This document shows, piece after piece, positions 55,455 through 64,000 of a DNA stretch of 64,000 nucleotides; position 1 is the first letter of the stretch, and each line of letters opens with the position of its first letter. Location: the NCBI GenBank assembly GCA_026874595.1, contig CM049312.1:74622429-74686428 (forward strand). The letters run 5' to 3'. A model generated the notes under the pieces. It was not told the DNA's origin, did not search any database, and was given only the letters and a program-made list of their open reading frames with translations. A program made the translations under genes and the position numbers. The stretch comes from Sipunculus nudus. Taxonomy: Eukaryota; Annelida; Sipuncula; Golfingiida; Sipunculidae.

Positions 55455-57322
55455 TTGTGTGGTAAAGTTAAGACTGAAATTCAAGAAAATATTAGATTCT
55501 GCCGAGAATTAGTTTGGAACAGCCAGAACATCAATATTCTTACATACATTTGTTATATCCAAGGCAAGAGAAATAGTTAACACAGCGAAATAAAAATTGG
55601 GAATTGGTCAAAAAGTGCCTATTAAAACCATAATGTTCACTTAATTATAATCTGTTTAGGGACCCTGGTTGTATTATATTTGTGAACAGTTTCGGTGCAA
55701 ATCTTTGTCTCATGTATACCTGCCTGATGTATATGTTCGTTTTGCCTATACCCATTTACCGTCTTATCAATATCTCTTATCTAGAACATGATTTAAGAGA
55801 CTACATCTTTACGAGATGTATAAAAATATTTATCTTTTACAGCTCCAGGTGTTTCCTTAAATACGTGTAATATGCGTCTCCATGTTTTTTTTATTCTTTC
55901 ACCTAATGGACATGCACTAAAAGTAACCTGCAGCCGCATTATTTATCATGCGAAGATTTGACTTTTTGATACGTTTAACGGGCTAACACTCCGAGAGTGC
56001 GTCAGCTGTGAAGTAGCTTTTTGACCCCTTTATTTAAGGTCGGCTAAAAATAATGTATATCGTATGTATCTTATCAACACCGTAGTAATTTTTTAATTGT
56101 TTCAATGGGTAGTCATTTATAATATTAGTTTTTGTCGTAGGCTTGAATATTTAAGATACTGCCCCGCATGTACAGTGATTATTTAGATATGTTGGACTAT
56201 GCCACTCTTACAGGCAGAAGGTGCTTATCTTACAGGAGGTTGATGTTGATGATCTTGTATTTGGGTTGGCTTTTAATTTGTAGGGGTAGTATGTCGCAAT
56301 TTTATTATTTTTCAGTGTTTTGTGAGAGTTCCATTTTCGCGATCTAACAATACAAACGACCTATACAGAAAGTAATATCATTATAATATGAAATAATTTT
56401 ATCCTATATTATGTTCACAAAATCTTTTTGACAAAAGAATATTGTTCATTAATAGCAGACAAATGAAAATTTCTCATATTATCTATAATATAAATTTTAA
56501 ACTTTGCCCAGTGAGTGCTTAAAACACCTGTTCAAAGGAGTTTAAATTGGTGATTGGTCAACGAGGGCACAGCATTATCCGTCCTTTGTTAAAGGGATAT
56601 AAATATCCGGACACAGAAAACGCCAACGCTATTTTAAGATTTGGCTTTCAAAAAACTTTCAACTGAAAGGGTTGAATCATATAATTCTCTAACTGGAAAG
56701 ATAGAAAGTTGGCATTGTATTTCATCATTCAAGAAGGTCCAAAACACTTGTTGAATACCTAATTGCATGCATTTGGGTTTCTGTAATAAAAAATATTTAT
56801 AAAAGCAAAGCCAAAGTTATGCTTGGCTCCATTTCGTCTCTGCGAAACTAAGCACTACCGGTTCCGTCTTAAATCCGATGCATTACATATTACCCTGTTA
56901 AGCCGTATGTGCTGATCACCCCACATATTGATTTTTATGCTTTTAGCGTAAGAGAGGATATCCTTTCATCTTTCAAGGCACTAATTATCAGTTCACTCCG
57001 TCTACTGACAGCTTGCCTAGATGAAGATTACTTCGATATAGTAGGGCAGCAAAAATATATAGGACCTTAAGTTACTCCCGACCGCAGGGTTTATTTTAGC
57101 TCCCAATTTTCTTATTTTCAAGTTATCACCGATAAGTCACTTACCGTAAATATCACATGTCTCCCGGAGACTTGATAATAAACAATAGGCGATAAACAGT
57201 TGCTATATATGTTTCAGTAAGCTCACAAAAAAACTACAAAACTGAAGCAAGTTATATTTCATTCCAAAATGTTCGATGGTAGCATCGTTTTTAGCAAGCA
57301 AATACACACATATAAATCGCAC

Positions 57323-57326
<4 letters not shown>
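55455..57326. other. AT-rich intergenic
   Basis: About 1.9 kb with no supported gene, repeat or regulatory structure. Confidence 0.4.

Positions 57327-57394
<68 letters not shown>
57327..57394. repeat. Compound microsatellite (AT)n-(GT)n
   Basis: AT run 57327-57358, then GT run to 57394. Confidence 0.95.
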
Positions 57395-57397
<3 letters not shown>

Positions 57398-57746
57398 GTG
57401 GACGTATACGCTCATATATTTATTTTATATTAATTAAATAATTTAAAATTTAATATTGAAACCATGAACACATGTTTAATCTCTCTCTTTCTCAACATTT
57501 AACCAACTTTACTTCTTTAATCAAATCAGTCTTAACAGGATTTATTGAAAAACTCTTACATATCGTTTTGTGATATTTTATTTCACTACTCCCTTATAGC
57601 AGAAATCCGAAAACAGGAACACATGCATACGTTGGCGAAAACACATTCCCCCCTGCTTACTCGACTAAAGATGTGTCTTTTGCCTTTTTTATTGCGTATT
57701 TTTATGTTAATGAATATATTATATACAAGTTTCGGTAGCATGAGGT

Positions 57747-57782
57747 CTCTCTCTCTGGCTCTCTGTCTCTCTTTCTCTCTTT
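57747..57782. repeat. (CT)n-rich low-complexity tract
   Basis: Interrupted CT run. Confidence 0.85.
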
Positions 57783-57789
57783 CATTACA

Positions 57790-59679
57790 GTTTGAATTTC
57801 ACTAGGAAGTTGGATTTGTTGTTTATCGGTGTCCATGTTCCGTGTCCAGCAAACAAAGCTGCCATATCTTTCATACATTTTGTAAAAATGAAGAAAATCC
57901 CGTTCATATATGCTCTATTGTTGTCAAAAGAAGCAAGTTTTCTCATCAAACAATTTTACCAATAGGTATATGAATTGAGAGCATGTAGCCTGTGACGAAC
58001 TATATGGTAATAACTAAGATTTAAGCAAGCTGTAGAAAAGGGTTTCTGTCATTTTTAATGTTTACTGCGGTGAACGTAATTTACCAGGTCGATCACGAAC
58101 GAGTGTGGCTTATATTGTGTTCTTTTCCGAAAGAGGTAGAAAAAAACCCGCATCCGATAACCGGAACAGACAAGTACAGCATATAAATCTGGCACTTGAC
58201 GTAAATACTCGGTGGCAGGGCCCACGTGATTGCCTTGGTAAAGCTGCTACACTTTTTTTTCTTCATTATTTTTCCTTTCAGGTCCTTACTCCAAATTCAC
58301 TCAAGATCCCTCCAGCTTTTAGTCTAATAAATGCCCGGGTCTCAGCTTAGCGTGGGTCATTGATATGGGTATCTGGTATCAAGCCGATTCTCGATACACT
58401 TGGAGCATAATAAGCAGATTGCACCAGTAAGCAAAATATATTATATTTTTAAGGGTGATGCCGACCTTACCAAGTGCGAAGAGGACAGAAACAACAGCTG
58501 TTTCCCTGATTGCGTAATTAGTTTCATAACACAATATGATTAGATTATTGAAAACAAATTAAATACCACCAATTAAAAATAAGAATTTAAAATTCTAAAT
58601 TAGCTCGGATTCCAATTGTTCCCTGTTTTAATTAACCTTGTCTTTTGTGTTATATGGGTAAGAAAGTCTTAATGAGCTATTGTGTAGGAAGAAAACTGAA
58701 ACGTATATTCATATACAAAGATCCCATTTATTTTAACAGTTAGTAAACCAATATTTTCTTTAAATCTATGATATTTTAAGAAAACATAGTTTTTTCCGAA
58801 ATATAGATGTTGACCATGCAGGAAGTGAAATGAATGGAGGCGTTGGCAGATGTACACGTATATACTTTAAATTCGTTATAAAGTTAAAAGGCCACATATT
58901 GATAGAACTTCAGCAGAAAAAGTAAGACAAGACTATAACAAATTATTGAGACTCGCCGTTTCAATTTTCGTGGATCAATTTTTTTTAAACGAAAATGGAC
59001 CATCGACCAGGTAATTGATAATGTTGCTAACCTATCCAATAACACAACACATTCTCTAAAAGAATTCTTAAAGGTATGGAAATCTGAGTAAATTTTGTGA
59101 TGACCATATAAACCATTTCTAGAACTGTGGCATTTTATTTTTTATTGTCTGGGCAAACAAGAAAAATTATATTGACCGGTTAAATAAATTCGTACACCAT
59201 ATTTTTATTTCCAAGAATAATTTATTTTTGTGGCCCAAGCAAACAAAGCTTGATTGTCTGTTTACTTTTACAAAACATTTACGATACTGGGAGGAAAAAA
59301 TAAGAAATCGAGGGACACACTTTAAATATTGTCTTCTTAGAAGTCTGTGACGTATGGCTAGTGCACCCGGGTGATAGGATGAGAATAGATGGACGCAAGC
59401 ATCCAAATCCCTATGGTTTATTTTGTCTTCGCGGAGCGATTCCGGACTATTTGATTAAGCCCTTTTGGGTCCGGTCCTTACCCCGGAGAATTTATGGTTT
59501 GCTGAAACAGCGAACGCGGTGAACCCAGTAGGTTTGATAAAGTTCAAGGTCGTGCTGCAAGCAGATTAAAGCTTACAACATGCATAAAAAAGCTTACGTC
59601 AAGTATGATTAACAACATGACGCCTTAAAATCACAGCGGGCTTACACCGATCACCTAACAAGCGTCTGGTGACAAACGA
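57790..59679. other. Intergenic, nothing recognised
   Basis: No supported gene. Frames at 58105-58350 and 59167-59406 lack domain or splice evidence. Confidence 0.4.
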
Positions 59680-59682
59680 TCA

Positions 59683-59964
59683 AGTTCTCAGCTTATTGTA
59701 TATCATGCTTTTCCCTACTTTTTTTATTAGCAGTTGATAAATGTCCGTGCCTCCAGGGTTCTTGACAGGCCCCGCGAAGTGGTCCATTTCATTTTCCTTC
59801 CCACTGAGCACAGCAAATCCAATTTCCCTTGGTACACCTTTCTGTTCTAGCTCTCGTACCGATGAGAAAACAAAAGCTAAGTCTGATAAATCTTGTAGTT
59901 TTATAGGAACTGTACTTCGGCTCAGGGAGAGATCTGAGGGGGCCCCGATCTTGGCATCAATACG
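59683..59964 (-). CDS. Unrecognised coding-like frame, no initiator
   Basis: A 94-codon frame on the minus strand, open from a TGA at 59965-59967 to a TGA at 59680-59682. It has no Met before about residue 56, so it would be an internal exon or a gene fragment. Its composition is protein-like (mixed helix-forming segments, GFAVLSGKENEMDHFAGP, NPGGTDIYQLLIKK), and it is GC-richer than its surroundings. Possible splice edges are CCAAG/ATCGGG at 59950/59949 and AA/GTAGGG after LLIKK. I do not recognise the family. The plus-strand frame over the same interval (59741-59989) is probably its shadow. Confidence 0.45.
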
Positions 59965-60194
59965 TCACACCTCCCCAGGCGTATACTAACTGAGAGCTTG
60001 TATTTACTCACATGGGCGCTAGTGATGAAGCGCTGGGCAGTTTTTTATTTCTTAATCAGAGTAAAAAAAGGGTGTGGATTATATCACCAAATGGAGAGCG
60101 CAGCTCTGCTGATTTAGGCAAATATATTAAAACAAATGTGATGTGAAAATGAAATTTTGTGTCGTGTTTTAATATTTATTAAAGTTTTACATTT

Positions 60195-60431
60195 ATGATA
60201 AATCGCACACAACTCCGCCCTCATAGTTTTGTGGGTGTCGTTGTATTTTTTATAATTATCTCAGTTTCATTTGCAAAGGGCAAAGATACAGTGCTTAAAG
60301 AACTGACGCTCGGTGTGGGGGGTCCGAACGGACGTACGAAACTTCAGGCCGTTGGATCAAGAGGATCAAAGTTCATGTGTCAGTCACTGACCGCGCTAGA
60401 CTTACTCAGAGAACACAAAAGCCATAAATAA
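60195..60431 (+). CDS. Hypothetical small secreted protein, 78 residues
   Basis: A complete ATG-to-TAA frame begins with a polar N-region and hydrophobic core FVGVVVFFIIISVSFA, with a plausible cleavage site after SFA. About 50 polar, basic residues with one Cys follow (VGGPNGRTKLQAVGSRGSKF, LTALDLLREHKSHK). The coding part is GC-richer than the flanks. No promoter, introns or homologue was recognised, so chance cannot be excluded. It could also be a single-exon peptide precursor. Confidence 0.35.
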   Translation: MINRTQLRPHSFVGVVVFFIIISVSFAKGKDTVLKELTLGVGGPNGRTKLQAVGSRGSKFMCQSLTALDLLREHKSHK

Positions 60432-60566
60432 AAACCAAAAAGATAAATTTTACACAACCTTTTAAAATCGAACACAGATCAACTCCCTTTGAATCCCGGA
60501 CTCCTAACGAAAGCCCTGAAATATTCCAAGATATTTATTTCTTCTTTGTGTCTAGTTGTTACCCCC

Positions 60567-60741
60567 GTTCAACACAGGCACTCGTTTCCAGCATTAAATG
60601 GCTTAGAAACCGTAAACACATCGAGTATGTGCGATATACCAGTTCTAAAAGTTCTTTTATAACTGGTATATTGCCCATATTCAAAGTATTTACGGTTATA
60701 AAAAAGCCATTTATGTGCTGGAAACGATTGCCTGTGGTTCA
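60567..60741. repeat. Near-loopless ~85-bp hairpin
   Basis: The left arm (60567-60650) and right arm (60655-60741) are inverted repeats. Paired blocks are 'cgtttccagca', 'aaatggctt', 'aaccgtaaa', 'atataccagtt' and 'taaaa' with their complements. The loop is about 4 bases (gttc). Several internal mismatches and small indels. It could be a tiny foldback MITE or a transcribed hairpin. Confidence 0.8.
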
Positions 60742-60744
60742 AAA

Positions 60745-61959
60745 CATAGAAAATAAAATAAAATCAAATATAAAACAATATGAGAATCCTAGCAATTACA
60801 GATAAAAGATGAGAAAGTTAGGCGGTTCATTTTTATGCATAGAAAATCAATTCAGGAAAGAAAACACATATAAGCAAACTTTTTGTCATAAAATTGTTAG
60901 TATAACCCTATAGCAATGCTGTCTGACTGCTGTAGGCACAACTAACGTATAAGTTGGAGCTCCTGGTTCAGTAAGCTCTCAGAAATGAAAGGCTGAAAAA
61001 TTTAAATATAAATAGCTGGGTGTGTGAAATCGTACCTGAAATCCCCGCCAAGACAACCCGTTTACTAATACGGGTTCACCAGCTAAACAAAACCTGGCTC
61101 TAATAGATATGAGCGGTCTCCAAATGGACTAAGAATCGCCTTTGTCACAATGATATACAAGTCCGTGAATTAAATTAATATTATGGTGATCTAGATTATC
61201 TAAAAAAAATATGGATCGTTTCTGGAATTAACCTTAAAACTACAAAAATTCCTCAAAATCCGTTCAGAACTTTTAACACAGTCTCTAACAGGCAAATGAT
61301 ACGACTACCTAAGGGGAAAACATAATTCCATCCTGGTGGAGGTTTAATCAATTTAATTGATTTACTGGGTTGAACAGCCAAGGACGCCAGTCCATGTTTC
61401 TCGGCTACGAAGTTGTGGCAGAGGTTTTCGTTACCATGTAGTTTAAAACTGCCATGACCTCTATATGGAGTTTCCAATTCGTTGTCAAGGCCAAACGGAA
61501 GTTCATGGAGGCTGGCGGGGTATCGTGCTTCTCTAATTGCCTGTCAACCGAATTTTGGAGTTGGCGGAATCTGCGCTGATATTAAGAACAGTGATATTTA
61601 AAAGAATAGTTGAAACTTACCGGTGCGTGCGTGTTTCCCTCACCTGTATCCCAGCAACACACGCACGACTGTCATTTATTTATTTTTTTTCCTGAATAAT
61701 ATACAACCATGGTGCTTCTGTTAGACCAGCAGGCTATTCTATTGATAGCAATGTTCTCAAGAAATCATTTCGTCTTACAGACTTGCACGTAAAGCCGTTA
61801 TGTTTTGAGATGACAGGCTATTGTAAGCGTCGTTACATATCCTGTTATCATTAAGATAATGTGTAACTAGTGGCCCATGGGCCATAACGCTCTGCTGCAT
61901 TTGTCATACAGGTGATGCATGTATTAACTATTGATGATATAGTCAGGGAACCTGGATGG
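60745..61959. other. Intergenic, nothing recognised
   Basis: No supported feature. The minus frame at 61253-61477 lacks supporting evidence. Confidence 0.4.
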
Positions 61960-62780
61960 CACATTAGAAGGTGTTAAGTTCAACAGTTTTGTGCCCGGCC
62001 TGACTGTCTGGGTACTCAAAATCATATTTTTGGCCTGTCAACTGCAGAATATACTTCACCATAACTTAGTTTCAGGTTTCCAGGGACATGTACCCAAAAC
62101 CTCCCTGAATATCACATTAGAAGATTCTGGGCCAAATGGATACAAATCGATTCTCTGGATGCTCTAAAATATGTTTGGCCAACAGTTACCAGAATATAGA
62201 CCACCATGTCCTAATTCTAGGTTTCTAAGAAAATATGCCCACAACCTCCCTAGATGTTACGTTGGAAAGTTCTAGGCGTAACAGATGCTATTTGAGCCCA
62301 TCTGACTTTCAGGATATTCTCGGCAAAATGGATACAATTTGTGCCCATTATATGACTTTCTTGGTGCTCAAAATAATGTTTTCGGTCCGAAGCTCGCAAA
62401 ATATAGGTCAACTTGACCTAATTTCAGGTTTCCAAAGAGATTTGTCTTGGACCTCTGTGCATGTACAGTATGAAGTTTTGGTCACGATTTGTGCCCTGTT
62501 AACGGCCAGTTATCTTCATTTGAAGGCCTTTAAAATAGAGAAGAAAATAATAATGTAAAAAAAAATAGAAAATAAACAGGTGGCGCCACCAGTCTTTAGG
62601 AACTGATGAAACATTAAATGATCGATATGCATGGAAAGAATCGTGGTAATTAATGCATTATTAGTTACTCAACTAGTGGAGTTATTGTATCAGATTGAAG
62701 ATATAGGTCGCAGTGATCATCCCAAGGACATATTTTATTGACCTCCCTGCATGCTAAGTTAGAAGTGCAAGGTCATAGGT
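61960..62780. repeat. Diverged long tandem repeat, ~146-207 bp units
   Basis: Three to four units share 'aacttagtttcaggtttcca', 'cc(a/g)aaacctccctgaat', 'tcacattagaagattct', 'tttgtgccc' and 'ggtgctcaaaat'. The 'tttcaggtttcca' block falls at about 62070, 62216 and 62423. A fainter fourth unit runs to 62780. The 107-codon frame at 62235-62558 lies in the repeat and is not conserved between units. Confidence 0.7.
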
Positions 62781-63870
62781 AATGTTGCTAATTTGCGTTA
62801 TTGCACAGCATCCCAAAGACATTTCTCGAAAGTACGGAAAATTGATGGAATACATTTTTTGTTGATCTAATACATTATTACAAGAATTGAAGCAAATTTA
62901 AGTATTTTCTGAGAAAGCTTGCAAAATTCAACGTATTTTGTCTCCACCATTTAAAAAAGGAAAGAAAACAAATGCTCATCCGTACCATATTTCTTTTCCA
63001 AGAGTCAGTTGAACAAGTTTAGTGTGTGGTCTAAATCTACGTTAAACTTAAACGGAAACAAATTCATCAAATGCACTCATATATAATCAAATGCAAATAC
63101 ATGTGCTTTTTATAGGCATCCCCTCCCAAGTGCAAACCCATTTTTTTTTCTTCTCTCGTTTTTTGTTGTTGTTTTGTTTGAAGATCGCCAATACGACTGA
63201 TTTTTTAAAACAAACCTTTGGTTAAAGTAACAGTCACAGGTGAAAAATGTGCAGCTAGCATCTGTTTTTTTCATTGACCTAATTTCAAAGATTTCCAATC
63301 CAGGCATTGTCCTCATTATCGCTCAAATCTGGTGAGAGGCAGATCGCTTGCCGACTGCAAACATCTATAGTCATATTCAGTAGTTGGTTAGCCATCATGT
63401 AGTTGGAGATTAGTTTAATTTCATTCCTATTCCCAATCCTTTCAGCACTCAGATACATCAGGTTGTTCAGCAGTAAAGGTCGGCCATTTTGGAGCACCTG
63501 ACATTATTATATTTCAAGCTCAGAACGTACTTTATTGTAGGAAAAAGTAACACTTCCTGATTTGTCAGGAAGACTTGCAGGCCTGTTTTTTACAATTCCC
63601 CAATGGTTCAGTTTATTATTCAGAGTGTCTTAGTTTTTTAACATGATAATCTGACTTAAAGAACACACTGTGGTGTAAGTAAAACAACTTCATTGGATTA
63701 AAAGAACTGTTGAGAAAAGTAAAGTGTAAGTTTATCCTTTTTTAATCACATTTTTTATTTTTTTTCTTTGTTTGAGGTATAACCTCTCCATTTTTTAAAT
63801 GCTGTCTAAATTCTAAGTATTCAAGAATTCCATTCCGGTTTCAGACCATGTGACGGTGACTACTGCACTT
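62781..63870. other. AT-rich intergenic
   Basis: No supported gene. Confidence 0.4.
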
Positions 63871-63879
63871 GCTGGCTCT

Positions 63880-64000
63880 ATTAGGTGTAATACCCCATTC
63901 CCATTGCTGGGTCATACCAACGAGGGACCCCCCCCCCCCCCAAAGGCGCACTCGTTTATGAGTGGCACACAGCCGTTAGGCACGTCCTTCCCACCAAGTC
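63880..64000 (-). mobile_element. SINE of the 29585 family, truncated by window edge
   Basis: 'ttgctgggtcata.c(a)(c)cgagg', a poly-C stretch, then 'aaaggcgcactcgttt.tgagt' and 'c.gtt.ggcac' match 29640-29730 in the same orientation. The tRNA-like head would lie beyond the window. The poly-C (~63930-63941) is longer than in the other copy. Confidence 0.75.

Noticed and set aside
59741-59989. 82-codon plus-strand frame
   Set aside because: It is antisense to the better-supported minus-strand frame at 59683-59964, whose residue composition is far more protein-like.
62235-62558. 107-codon plus frame
   Set aside because: It lies within a diverged tandem repeat; the frame is not shared by the neighbouring units.

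Overview
This window looks like one stretch of a large, repeat-rich, AT-rich animal genome, most likely a marine mollusc and probably a bivalve. The evidence is the lack of any prokaryote-style packed coding and the abundance of decayed transposable elements. Every supported protein-coding trace is either retroelement-derived or a short intron-bounded exon. The lineage call is inference, because no species-diagnostic gene is present. No rRNA or functional tRNA gene, CRISPR array, operon or origin was seen. Most ATG-initiated open frames here are chance frames in non-coding DNA or run through microsatellites.

Layout. Positions 1-9.4 kb hold diverged tandem repeats, a CGACAC-rich palindromic block (5.6-6.0 kb), and the minus-strand 3' end of a Ty3/gypsy pol gene (7.18-8.35 kb) that still shows integrase, GPY/F and chromodomain signatures but carries two in-frame stops. 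Positions 9.4-22 kb hold a ~650-bp foldback (10.2-10.85 kb), Harbinger-like MITEs, a candidate TATA promoter with a signal-peptide first exon (16.1-16.3 kb), and a tRNA-derived SINE with an exact 11-bp target-site duplication (21.4-21.7 kb). A 33-bp minisatellite with higher-order structure lies at 22.24-22.79 kb.

Positions 26.1-29.4 kb hold the main host-gene locus: a minus-strand C-type lectin-like gene whose two domain-coding exons are tandemly duplicated. Exon phases fit together, but each duplicate carries nonsense codons or a frameshift. Each copy was also hit, after duplication, by a MITE of a different family. Positions 30.6-34 kb form a nest: a hAT-like element with a 7-bp target duplication contains a CR1/L2-like LINE 3' end, and a second gypsy pol remnant with polypurine tract and probable LTR follows.

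Positions 34-46 kb hold two pogo/Tigger-like elements, small MITEs and a pyrimidine-rich minisatellite cleanly split by a MITE. Positions 46-64 kb hold microsatellites, a LINE fragment, a ~42-bp minisatellite, an unrecognised coding-like minus-strand frame (59.7-59.96 kb), a possible 78-residue secreted protein, a near-loopless ~85-bp hairpin and a partial second SINE copy.

Two MITE families recur. Family A has four copies, TIR starting GGCC and a TAA/TTA duplication (PIF/Harbinger style). Family B has five copies, TTAA at the ends (piggyBac style) and a shared ~440-470-bp body. The lectin locus is the only place where host-gene evolution can be read directly, with gene duplication, MITE insertion and decay in order.
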